64,000 nucleotides of DNA from Lycocorax pyrrhopterus obiensis (lineage: Eukaryota > Chordata > Aves > Passeriformes > Paradisaeidae): contig JACSVZ010000002.1 of the NCBI GenBank assembly GCA_014706295.1, forward strand, positions 19,886,494-19,950,493. Reading direction: 5' to 3'. Below, piece by piece: positions 53,001 through 64,000 of the stretch. The stretch's first letter is position 1; each line of letters starts with the position of its first letter. Both the position numbers and the translations under genes were made by a program. The notes below the pieces were generated by a model. That model ran no database searches. It saw nothing but the letters and a program-made list of their open reading frames with translations, and was not told the origin of the DNA.

Positions 53001-54047
53001 AGGAGTTCATGCTTGCTTAATCTTCTGCCTGACAACCTGTTTCAATCTCAGTGGTACTAAATCACATACTCTATAAAAATCCAAATTCTGGCTCTATAAA
53101 ACTCAGCCATGCTTGGCTTTGCAATGAATATCTCTTGGTATTTCTTAGGTTTTTTTCATTTCTTGATTAAATTTGTAGAGATTTTGGTTTTTGGGAAAGA
53201 AAGGAAGACTTTCAGTTAGAATGATGTTGTCTCAGCCTGAGACTCATGATTTGCACTCTGGATCTCATAAAGCATTTGCTTAACTCAAAGCACAAGAGCA
53301 ATGCCACTGAGTTCTCAGGCTCTGACTGACATCCCTGTAGTACATTTTACCCTGCTATACCCTTCTGTCTCAGCAGCAAATGTGAGGTACTGCAATCTCC
53401 AGTATAATAGTCAGAGCACAACTTCAGAGAACCAAATCCTACTTATGCTGTACTTGGAAGCGATGTCACTGATGTCAATGAAAATGTTCAAGTGAGAGAG
53501 CGGAGCAGCCCTGTCATGGATTATCTTTCCAAACTGGCATATATACTTTTGCTGGATAAATAGCACAGCTTTCTGTATCCACGCAGTTATGTTTTAAAAC
53601 TGCAAGTTTTATACAAACACTGTGTAAGTAACACTGTGTATCAATCTGTTTCCTCTTTACATAATAAAAAAATCTCAATTAAAAATCAACTGTTGTTTTT
53701 GCTGAGATTTTTTTCATCTTCATTACCAGAAAAGACATTTAAAAGGCATTTTAGAAAACCATTATTCCCTGCATGTGAAAGTATGCTTCTTTTATCTTTT
53801 GCTATGTTTTAAAACTGCAGGAAGATGCTGGCTCTCATCCAAGATTGTGACTACCCTGTCATAAGTATGAGCACACACGTCAGTAAGAAATCCTTAGGAT
53901 TTCTAGATGTCTATTTTAAAATTAACATAACCTTTTTTTTCTTTTTCTTTCTGAAACAAAACATTTATCAGCGATGAAGTGCTATTGAAGCAGTTCTGCA
54001 AAATGCAGTCCTAATCATTGTCCACTTCATCACTCATATTGTTACGG
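50066..54047. other. AT-rich non-coding stretch
   Basis: About 4 kb without a recognised element. A (TA)7 microsatellite occurs at 52781-52794. A minus-strand open frame at 52266-52499 (77 codons) ends in a donor-like GTAAGCC with a cysteine- and arginine-containing reading, but I recognise no domain and do not call it. Confidence 0.45.
52781..52794. repeat. (TA)7 microsatellite
   Basis: Seven uninterrupted TA units followed by an A-rich run. Simple sequence only. Confidence 0.85.
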
Positions 54048-54150
54048 AGTCATTGAATGGCTGGGGTTGGAGGGAACCTCTGGAGATCATCTAGCCCAGC
54101 CCCCTTGCTAAAGCAGGTTCACCTAGAAAAGTTTGCACAGGTTTACTTTT
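54048..54150 (-). mobile_element. CR1 LINE 3' end fragment
   Basis: About 100 bp in reverse orientation: GAATGGCTGGGGTTGGAGGG, then AACCTCTGGAGATCATCTAG and CCCCCTTGCTAAAGCAGGTT. These are the terminal bases of an avian CR1 3' UTR. The match fades after CACCTAGAAAAGTTTGCACA, giving a short, 5'-truncated relic. Confidence 0.85.
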
Positions 54151-57100
54151 AAAACTAAGTTCCTATGAGACAGAACTGATTGCTCCAGTTTAACTTATTT
54201 GAAGTGGAACACCCTTTCTTTGGATGAGCTCACTTTCTTACTGTCACACTGATGTTTTTCACAAAAGCTACACTTTAAAAATCATTCTAGAAAAGCAGAC
54301 ATGTTGTTATAAATGTCACAGGGAAGACCTCTACATACTCAGGGGATGAGCAATGCTTCTGGGGGACCAGCACAGACTTAACTCACCTTTTGTGATTCCT
54401 CCCTTAACAAATATTGAGTAGAAGAGTGTGACAGCAGGGAAAGGAAATACATACCTTTTTGTTATGGGAAATCCTGCTGCACACCACATTACGCTGACCT
54501 TCTCAGGTTTTCTGTGTTTTGATTGTCTACTGTCCAATGCACCCCATTCCTCAAAGGTTAATGAGGCTAAACAGAAGACAAACAAAAAGGTCAGACAGAA
54601 AAATGCTGATCTATTGACAAAGGCTACGGAATGCGAAAGTAACGCAGAACTCCAATACCGTCGTTCCTGCATTGCTGATACCACGCTGAAACAAATGCAC
54701 ACAGACATCTCCTTCAGAAAATTTTGCTGTGCATGAGGCAGAGAAGTGACCCTCTCCCTCAAGTTCAAAAAGCTGAATCAATTCTGTTACACCCCAAGGG
54801 CTAAAGTTCCTATTTCAGCGTAACTGTGGCATGAAGAAGAGCAAAGAGCAAACTAGGGAAGAAGTCAGGAAAATTACCTCTCTAACTAATTACACGTTCA
54901 CTGGAGCGGGTACGTGTGTGAGAGGACTGAGGTCTGCCTCCCAGCTAACCATGTCACTTCTCCAGGCTTAGGTCTTTCACCAAGGCCGAGTAAGTGCCGG
55001 TTGTCACAGACACTCTGCTGCTCAGAGGTCGTACGAGCAAGTGTATTACAGCTGAAGACTTTTGTCTTCCTGTCACCAAGGCTGAAAGTAGAAAATGGCA
55101 GAGAATCTGTCCCTCAATCCAAATGACAAGCAAGAATAATGACTAAGGAGCCATTTGCTATGAGAACATTTTTCCATTGTAAAAATTTGATTGTTCAGGC
55201 ACGCAACTTTTCATAGGAAATGGCACTTCAGTCAATAGGAAGAAATGCCTGCTCAAAATGAGCAAGGAAAAAAAATGTCTATTCCTTCACATCACTGTCT
55301 GTCTGAGCAGGGATTTAAAGATGCTTTTTTTTTTTTTTTTTTTATAAGAGGAGAAAGGATTTGTTCAGATTCAGAGCTCAAGATACCTGGGGATCTGATT
55401 TGCTTCAGAAAAATGCAAATTTTTAACTTCCACAAATATTTTAACAAGTCTGTTCTGGCTGCTGGAAGCAGAACGAATACTATTTTAAAATAATCTGCTT
55501 TATTTACCTAACATGGATCTCCATCCATTTAAAAATGTATTTTTTTTTCTTTTGTTCCATTTCTTTGACAACCAAGAGTTTAAAAGAAAGCACTAGTTTG
55601 CAGAGCCCTTCCTGGACTCCTTCTTTAAGTAACAGTGATGCTGAAAAAAAATGACACTACTGATAATTACCAACAAGTTGTAGGACTATAGAATTAAATA
55701 GAAATATCTAGAGAATCAGATTTGAAAGAACAGTCTAAAACAATACATGCATCTGCAAGAATGATGTGGAGAGCTGATGTGGAAAAAATATTTTACCTTT
55801 GTGCTTGCAAACCTGCCCTTTACAGTTAAATTAAAAAATGGTAAAAGTTGCCTTGGCAGACAGCTTCATCAGTAAAGCTAAAAAGTGAAGGAAAAAGGAA
55901 ACAAAAAAGAAGGATTGAAAATGTTTTCTTTGCATAGTGAACCAGAATAAAAATGAATAATCTAATAGAGTTGATTCCAGAAATTACAAAGCATAAAATA
56001 ATACTGAAGACCTAAAAACACTGTCTCATGTTTTATAGTTCTCCACAGTCCCTTTTTGGTTTGTTGCTTTTTGTAGGGATGGGAAGTGAGGCACCAGCGC
56101 CTGTCAGTAGACCACTAAACAAATAATGTGTCTTCCCTTTGCATGGGCCGCTAGAAGGAAATTGCTGCCTGGTGCTCCTATTACTTCTCCCTTGACATAA
56201 ATTATGAGCCACTTCCAATGATGTAAAAGGATAGATTTTTTTTCTTTGACTGGAAACTTACCTGCTGATTACTCTGGAGCTTTGATTAATGTTTCTGCCC
56301 CATTTTGTATGAAGGCTAGCAAACTAAATATACTTGGTGCTCAGTAACTGCATCAGTACAGTGGACAATAACGAGCCGTGGCTGGAAACAACTGAAGGTT
56401 TTAAATTGCTAATGGCATAAATGAAACTTGTTACAGACCTTCAGGCTGAGTCAGAATGGGAACTCCTCCATCCTCTGTCATGATGGCGATAGACCAAGCT
56501 GTTACATACACAGGAATTTTGAGTATGGAATACTAAATACAGCACTGAATTAGTAGTTGAGGGATCTGTCTCTTACCACTGGGAAGTACTTTTCTGAGGT
56601 ATTTCTTTAGTGATAAATTATTAATGGCTGTTGTATTGCCATGGAAAAAAAAAAGCAGATACTTGAGACAGAGGGTGCCCTGGAGGCAGCAGCTGATACT
56701 GATCCTCATGTCTGGGGACCCCTGGCAGTGAAAACGCAGCCAGCATCCACAAGAAAGTTTAAGCGTAAGGAATTTCTTACACTAGTTTGTACAATCATGC
56801 AGGGACATCAGTTTCCAAACAAAAGCTGGATATGACAGCAGGAGGACAGCATAGGAAAGGGAGGGTAATTTATTGTTTTGATCAACTGTAAGCACAAAGG
56901 GTAAATTCAGAATGAATTACTGCAATTGTAAATTCCTCTTTTTGAAGAAAAAGCTGGAAACTACTCATTATTAATATCTATTCAACTACAGTAATATTAC
57001 TGGTACATTATTGAACCTGTTGGAAGTAAATTTGCTTTCTTTTCTCGGATATACGACCCCCTGCAATCTAAGTGATATTTCAAAGTCTGGAGCTGCAGGG

Positions 57101-58204
57101 CCAAACACATTTCACTGTTTCCATGTGACCACAGATGGATGCCTGAAAGTACACCAAACGATGCTCAGGGCCCTGGACTCGGAGTTTACTGTCTAAGGAA
57201 AACCTTTGCTGAGTGGAGGAGGGAAGTGGAGCTGGAGGGACTGTGAAATGTCACCTGGAGCCATTTGCAAGGAGCCCGTTTAATCCATCTCTCTGTTCAG
57301 CTGCTAGTTTTGGTTCACAAGAGAGTTTTCTTCATGTTCAGATATTTCTTTTTCCACTTCTCATTTTTTATAATTTATTACCTTTCTAACCAATAAACAC
57401 ACATACAACCCCGTCTATATATGTATGCAAGAACATAAATAAAGATGGTAGTGACTATGTATGAAGCAATAGTTGGATGACACATACAAGAACGTATTTT
57501 AAAAGATAAAAAGACTGTTAAGATTGCTGAAAAGAATATATAAGGTTATATTATAAGGTTACTTGGCCAGGTTCAGACAAGAACATTTATTATTCCATAG
57601 GATTTATGTACAAAATGGACTGTAAGGATTACTTAGTCTAAAATTTTGCATAACCTAAGTTATAAATGTTACAAGGCATTTACTGGGTGAAGGGAAAATT
57701 GTTATTTTCTGCAGTCATTGCATGTTTCTTTTAGGCATCAATGATTGAACTTTCTAAATAGAATGTTCATCAATATTAAAAATAAGGCTATATTAATTAA
57801 GAAATAAATTACCAGGTTCTTGTTGATTTGACTAAGCATAATGAAAAATTGACTCGGTCAATGAGAAAATGAGAATGAGGTAAATTAACTAGTTTCAGAC
57901 AAATCTTCTTAGGCATGTTTGTGTCTTTAGAGTGTTCAGTGAGGCAAAAAGGCACATCTGAACCATCACCCTGGGCATGGCCATTCTGAATACTTCTCTT
58001 ACTGCCTGTGCAAACTCCTTCTAGTTATAGTCCTTGCAACTTAGAATTAATTGACCTTTGTAAATTCTGAGGCTGCACAACAAATTCACTTTAACCACTT
58101 AAAGACCATTGCAGACCCTTTTTAATAAAGTTTGGTGTGAACATTTATCCTGTTGCAACTGGATTTTAACTCCTTTGTGGATAGAAAATTGACAATTACT
58201 TTTG
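54151..58204. other. AT-rich non-coding stretch
   Basis: About 4 kb without recognised elements. Overlapping open frames on both strands at 54331-54768 (145 codons minus, 102 codons plus) have no recognisable family and no splice context I trust. A 19-base T run is at 55325-55343. Confidence 0.45.
55325..55343. repeat. Poly-T run, 19 bases
   Basis: Nineteen consecutive T residues. No retroposed body is recognised on the minus strand beside it, so it is not called as a retrogene tail. Confidence 0.85.
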
Positions 58205-59052
58205 TAATGTATTCACCTTGCCTGGATGCCAGGTGCACACCAATTTGCTCTACCACTCCTGCTTCTCAACAGGACAGGAGGAGAAAATATGACAAAAACC
58301 TCACGGGTCAATATGCTGTGATCTCTGCACTTCATCCTGCTCCAGCATGGGGTCCCTACCATCCTATACAGTCCTTCATGAAGTTCCCCAACATGGGTCA
58401 TTCCCACAGGCTGCAGTTCTTCATGAACTGCTCCCATGTGGCCCCCTTTCACAGGGTCCAGTCCGTCAAGAACCAGCTGCTCCAGCATGAATTCCCCTCA
58501 GGATCATGAGTCCTGCCAGCAAACCTGCTCCAGCATGGACTCTTCTCTCCACAAGGCCACAGGTCCTAGCAGGAGCCTGCTCCAGTGTGAGCTCTCCATG
58601 GAGGAACAGCCTCCTTCAGGCATCCAGGTTATCCAGTATGGGATCCTCCATGGGCTGCAGTTGGATCCCTGCTCCACAGTGGGCCTCCATGGACTGCAGG
58701 GAGCCTGTCTCACCATGTCTTCACCACAGGTTGCAGGGGAATCTCTGCTGTGACACCTGGAACACCTTCTGACCCTCCTACATCACTTACCTTGGTGTCT
58801 GCAGATTTCTTGTTCTCATTTTTGATTCCTCTTCCTCAAGTGCTCTCGCACAGCACTTCTTGCCCTTTCTTAAACATACTGTCACACCAATGTCACCAGT
58901 GGGCTCTGCTTTGGCCAGTTGTAGATCCCTCTTGCAGACAGCTGGCATTGGCTCTGTCTGACATGGGGGAAGCTTCTGGTGTCTTCTCACAGAAGCCACC
59001 TCTGCAACCCTCCTGATACCAAAACCTTGCCACATAAACCCAGTGCAACATT
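58205..59052. mobile_element. Avian ERV-internal-type interspersed repeat
   Basis: This GC-richer block contains sequence I recognise from a common avian repeat associated with endogenous retroviruses (probably ERVL-type internal sequence). Examples are CCAGGTGCACACCAATTTGC and CAGGACAGGAGGAGAAAATA near the left, and many variants of CTGCTCCAGCATGGnnTC spaced 30-60 bp apart. Also present are GGGGAATCTCTGCTGTGACA, CCTTGGTGTCTGCAG, GACATGGGGGAAGCTTCTGG, and CAAAACCTTGCCACATAAACCCAG at the right end. No LTR flanks it. Open frames of 61-118 codons on both strands follow its biased composition rather than a real gene. Family name and orientation are uncertain. Confidence 0.7.
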
Positions 59053-62000
59053 TTCAAGCTATGATCAGCAATGGTCACTCATTCATGAAGTGCCTGTCTC
59101 TGATTAAATTGATGATGGTTAACTTCCTGTTTTAGTTATCCCAATTTTCATGACTTAAAGTTTGTTGTTATTTCAACTAGCAAAAAGTATTTATCACTCT
59201 GGGTCTTTTGAAAGGAAACCCCCTTTTAATTTCATAGAATCAGGTGATGTTCATTTCCTACAACACTAATATGTAGCTGCTAAAAAAGCAAAAGCTGCAA
59301 GTATTTTATTTTTTCCCATATATCACAATATCCTAAAAGGTATTACTAATATATATTAAAGAAGTGTCATTACAGGAACACTCAGAACACTTGGAATACA
59401 TTTGCATGTAAACAAGTAAAATAATTATTAATGTAAGACCTAGTGTCTTCAAATCCTGCTTTTATAACCAAGTGGCATTTTTCAATTGAACTATCAAGTC
59501 TTGAGTTAAAGAACTGTCTCACTAAATCAATTTTCGGCTCCGTTGAGCTCATGGAGGTCTACTCCTCTCTTCTGAAGCCTGAACTTTGTGCAGCATTTCC
59601 CCTTGAAATTGTGTACCACTAGAACTGGGAACATTCCACACACCAGAGGACTGAGCTTGCTCTTGTTCTACATGGCCAATCTAGGTCTTCTTATAAAGCT
59701 TTCGTTTTAATTTGGTTTAAGTCCCCAATATCTTAAAGCAGTACAAATGTCATCAAGGAATCTATTTTAGTTAGAAGTGTTTGCAAAGGGTGTTTAAGTT
59801 TAGTTTAAAATATGACTCAGACACCTGCTCAGGTTGACATTGTTTAAGAGGTCACTAATTGAAAACTAGGCTGTGGCACCCCGTCCACCCCAAACCTGTA
59901 GCAAAATGAAGCAATGCCACTTACTTTAATCTTGTTTAGCTGCGACTTAAGCAGACTTAGCTTGAGACTTGTGCTGTCTGTAGCTGCATGAATGAGTAAT
60001 TATCATGGTCGAATGGATGCATGTTGGGCTGTCTTGTGTGTCTGTTCCTCAAATTATTATGCAATCATCCTTTTGGATTGCTTTAATTAAATTGATTTTT
60101 AAATTACTCTGTTAAGACACATACATCCTTTGTGTTTCCATAGCGATGTGCTAACTGGTGATTTTTCAGGGAGGGAAAAAAATTGAATTAAGAAAAGAGA
60201 ATGTGGCTATCATACAGAGAAAAATATTGCTTTTCTTTGCAGTGCAACAGTTTCAAATAAACAAGCTTCTCTTCCTTCAGCAATAAAAACTGTCTTTGGA
60301 ACAAGATGCTACCAAATAATTTATGTTTTCATTAAACAGCTATTTAATTTTGGCCTGCTGATTTGCTAAATTTGTGGTTGCATATTTGGCATGGCTCTGT
60401 GGACTTTGAGAAAGTACTACTTACAGCTGATAAATAGCCAAGAAATTTCATCATTTTTATAGAGATTTTTATGTTCTTGCCACTTCCTATCAGCTAATTT
60501 CCTTTTTTTCTTCCTAGTTCTCAGAAATAATTATTTTTCTAATTGCAAAATAATTCCTTCCAGAGATAAAAGCTTTTGAAACATTTAATTAAAATCAAAC
60601 AAGGTAGCACTGAAAATGGAGCCAGTCCTACGCACACACACACAAAGAAGTGAATACAGCAGTAAAGACCAATATAAAACTTTTTAAAAAGCAACAAAAA
60701 ATTCCAAGTGGATTAAGATCTTTAACTGCATTAACCTAATTTCTCTCAAACAATGTTTAGTATTTTCTTTGCATATCAGCAGCTACTCCCAAATTCTGTC
60801 GTAAGCAATTCCAGAGTTTCTGTGCTAATCCAGGAAGCAAAGTAGTTTATACCACTGCAGCCTGTTACAAAGTTATATGTGCAGTGGGATTATTAGAAAG
60901 ACTTCAGGCTACTCTTGAGACATTATAACATCAGAAAATATGAGAGCCAGAATACCATGTGCCAAGTGACTTGTCTCCAGGTCAGTAGTTTGTACCAGGC
61001 TCAGTATTTTCAGGCCTGCTTTTAGAGGGTTCAGGGCTTCGTAGTAACTTGAAAGAATGACTGAACCAAAATACCTTCACATCAGTTATGTTCATAAGGT
61101 GACTTCACTGCTCTTCCAATGCATGTATAAAAGAGCTCTTGCCTATATGTAGTTTTATAACACATGTAAGGGAGCTTTGGGGTTAAATATTTCTATCTAA
61201 CTTATAATGATTATTAGAGATGAATAAATTATGCTGAAAGACATATATTTAGCCAAATATTAATGGAAATTTTTGTTGCTAAATTGGCATCAAAGACACA
61301 TTTGAATGGATGCCCCTTGATTAAGTCAGGAAGATTCTGATACGGTAAAACCTCATTTTTGGTCTATGTCATTGGGTAAGTAATGGAAGAACTTTATCTC
61401 CATGTATATGAGTGCATTTATTCAATGAAATTAATATATTGCTAAAAAGAAAAAAAAAGAAAAGAAAACCCAAAACTTTATTACTAAATGTGACGGCTGG
61501 TGGAACAACCACATGGTGGGAGGTTCGTATTGTGTTTGAGCTCTTCACTTTAATGAGTTTCAGATAATCTGGTGTTTCATGCATGCATGCATGTGTGACT
61601 TTGGCTTTTTGAGGTCATTGAGATGGTGAGGACATCATAGACTTCTTTGTCTAATAAAAGATTAAATATGATTGCAAAGGAGGTTTCACAAGTGAATGGG
61701 GGATTTCAGAAAAGACATTTGCTCCATCTAAGCACTTCTACATTCAAGGAGACTCTATGTCATTATTGGCACTTATGAGTAGCTTGAACAAAGCTCTTAT
61801 AAATTCTGACATACTGGTATTAGTGGAGTGACTTATTCCTGCTGCTACAGGTCTTAAAAGCCTTGACTATTAATGAGAGAAAATGCAGTTAAGGAAAACA
61901 TGACCTGAATTAGAAAAAGGCCAGGGCTGGCTAATAGAGTGTATGCTACCATCAGTTACAATATGCTGCAAAAAAACCTCTATGAGAAAGGCTACTGGTA

Positions 62001-64000
62001 AATGCAGAATTATATTTAATAAATAGAAATACTACATATTACTATAGTATCCTGCTCTAGTTTTTAACCATGAAAATCATTCCTTTTGTACAAATCGGAA
62101 AGCTGATCAGAAAGATTATGCCAAACAAGTCAGAAATTGAGTCACCTGCTTTTAGTCCTTTGAGGATGTGACTAAAATAGTAGAATCTCATACAAATAGA
62201 TTTATAACCACAGAGACATAAAATGTACGTTCACGCTGATTTTATTTGCATACACACAATTGCACACAAAGTGATGTTAAGAAGGGCAGTCGGACTTCAT
62301 GATGCAATTGCATGGAGTGACTTGCTAATGAGGAGTACCAGATTATTTTGCCTTGTAAAATGTAATCACTCAGCTTTCTTTCATCCTCCTGCCATGTATG
62401 GCTATATGATCTGTATGATGTATAGCAATCTGCACAAAATGAACCTTGGTCATTCCTAGTTTGCATTCAGTTCTTGGGCTCGATAGTAACTTTTGCAGTC
62501 CTAGTGGACCTCTTTCTTTGGATGACATCTAACAATGCTAGCTCGGAAGTTAGCTGAAACCAAATCCTATTTTGGAGGCAGCAGGAGCACCAGAGAGAGT
62601 TTGTTTGTTTGTTTGTTTTTCTCTATTAGCACTAGTCTTACACACAAGACAAGGAACAGAGCTGCCAAAGAGCCACTGAATGCAGATATCTGCAGTTCAT
62701 TGACTCCACTTTCCACATCAAAAATGTATTCAAAATTGAACAGGGGAGACTATCAGTGAAAAGTGGGAAAATAAACTATCTAGCAATGCTGAACAAGATG
62801 ATACAGTAAAATTGAAACTACACGCTCAGTAATATTACTTAACAGTCTAGAAGAGAAATCTGCACATCTTTTAAACATAATTGATCGAACCACGCAATTC
62901 ATGATGAGAATTATCATCCTCAGTTGAAGGATGGATCATCGTGAGTTGTCAAGTGGCAGTTTCAGATAAATGACAGAATTGGGCCTTAGCTGTGAGTCTG
63001 GTGGCACTTAACCAAAGCGAGTCAGTGAATGTAAGAAAGTCCATAAAAGATAGGAAAGCAGAATAAGGCAAAAAATGGCTGATGAAAGCCCAGGGAAGTT
63101 TGGAATATTAGGTCACAGAGTAGATTTTTGAGGTGTCACATTGCTAAGGGTATGATTTTCCTCTAAAGCAAAAGCATTTAGCAGGAATAATTAGGGAGTG
63201 GTATTAATTTAAATTTTCTCCAGGAGTAAGGCAGCCACCTCAAACTGAAAGCCAAACAAATTGAGAATGAATCAGAGAAAATTTAAAGAAGCTGTTCAGG
63301 TTACCTTTGACACCTGCTCTACATAGTTTACGGTGAAGGTCTCAGAACATCTTATATTAGTACTGTGGAAAACACAAATTAAAGTTTCTTCCACAGGAGG
63401 AGCTCAGACAGGAGTGGTTTTTCTATGTGCATGATTGTCATACCAGGTTAAAATTTCATGAAATCTTTCTTCATTTATCCTTTGACAGTTTTCCAGTTCT
63501 CCTATAAGCAGAGGTTCATGGAGGTGATTTCAGTAGTAGGCGCCTGTACTTTGATCAGTCTATCATGACAACTAATGAATACACGGAGATTCGTGTAGCA
63601 CTAATTATGGTCTTTCTGAATTAAGTAGATTGGAGTTCTTTATTCAAGTACTGGTGAGTGCAATTATCCTTCTATCATATCAAGCTGCACACCTAGACAA
63701 GTTTGACGTTCTTTGTCAAGTTATCTTGTTATTCAAAGCAACTTTCATTTTGCAACAATGTCCTAAACATCCAATTTTAGAAATATCTTAATAGCTTTTT
63801 GCAGACAGCATACTGGTTTTCCACTCCGCAGCTGTCAGGTGGATATTTTTTTCAGATATAACTTCATTAATTCCCAGTAAATTATGCTGAGTGTATCTTA
63901 GAGCAAACCTTAGCTGGTTTATGTCTTCATACCAAGGAGCAGAAAAAGTCTGAATTTTTTTACTTAATTTCTCTTGGAGTAACAGAGGTTCAAGCACTCT
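59053..64000. other. AT-rich non-coding stretch with possible conserved element
   Basis: No gene or transposon recognised. Small simple repeats include (CA)6 near 60632-60644, a CATG-rich run at 61579-61592 and (GTTT)5 at about 62600-62620. A stretch at about 59930-60200 is dense in TAAT/ATTA homeodomain-type words and is discussed as a finding. The last open frame, at 63788-63997 on the minus strand, is unassigned. Confidence 0.45.
62600..62620. repeat. (GTTT)n microsatellite
   Basis: Five tandem GTTT units followed by a short T run, 21 bases. Simple sequence only. Confidence 0.85.

Overview
This looks like vertebrate, avian nuclear DNA, most likely from a songbird. It is AT-rich and has no bacterial-type gene packing: the longest open frame is 171 codons, and that one lies antisense to a retroelement. 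The repeats give the lineage. There are several CR1 LINE fragments, an avian-type LTR starting TGTCCTGGTTTCAGC, and a tRNA-Ile-headed, CR1-tailed SINE of the TguSINE1 type known from passerines. Names are from recognition only; no database was searched.

1-17 kb: probable interior of a large minus-strand gene. Two exons are well supported. 6595-6735 encodes the start of a MAM domain (WDKCDFE...GPLYSDHNGNES) and 2280-2441 encodes a later MAM segment (IRFHYW...NIWQVSGE..NQW). Both have matching splice sites and clean phases. Further minus-strand exon candidates at 2882, 10955, 11238, 12365, 15019 and 16424 are weaker. One (12365-12435) has an LDL-receptor class A-like reading broken by a TGA, so part of the module may be decayed, or the match may be chance. 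MALRD1 (MAM and LDLa repeats, very long introns) is the natural candidate but is unproven. A nested SINE-in-LTR sits at 9.9-10.6 kb.

17-28.6 kb: mostly unique AT-rich sequence, with a 5'-truncated minus-strand CR1 (25.8-26.3 kb), a poly-T/G/T tract and a 14-bp tandem repeat at 27.6 kb.

28.6-43.8 kb: a retroelement cluster. Four LTRs are each bounded by a perfect 6-bp target-site duplication: 28624-29248 (ataagg), 32306-32672 (aaatcc), 41480-41852 (gaagac) and 43389-43756 (ggggtg). The second and fourth are the same family and orientation but have different duplications, so they are two separate solo LTRs rather than the ends of one provirus. A fifth LTR-like element with a TATA box and a 21-base C run lies near 30.3-31.0 kb. 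A CR1 reverse-transcriptase fragment is at 31.7-32.2 kb.

43.8-64 kb: AT-rich non-coding DNA with an old minus-strand CR1 of about 1.6 kb (48.4-50.1 kb), a short CR1 3' end (54.05 kb) and an avian ERV-internal-type repeat (58.2-59.05 kb). A homeodomain-site-rich stretch near 60 kb could be a conserved non-coding element. No complete gene, RNA gene, CRISPR array or novel multi-gene system is visible.
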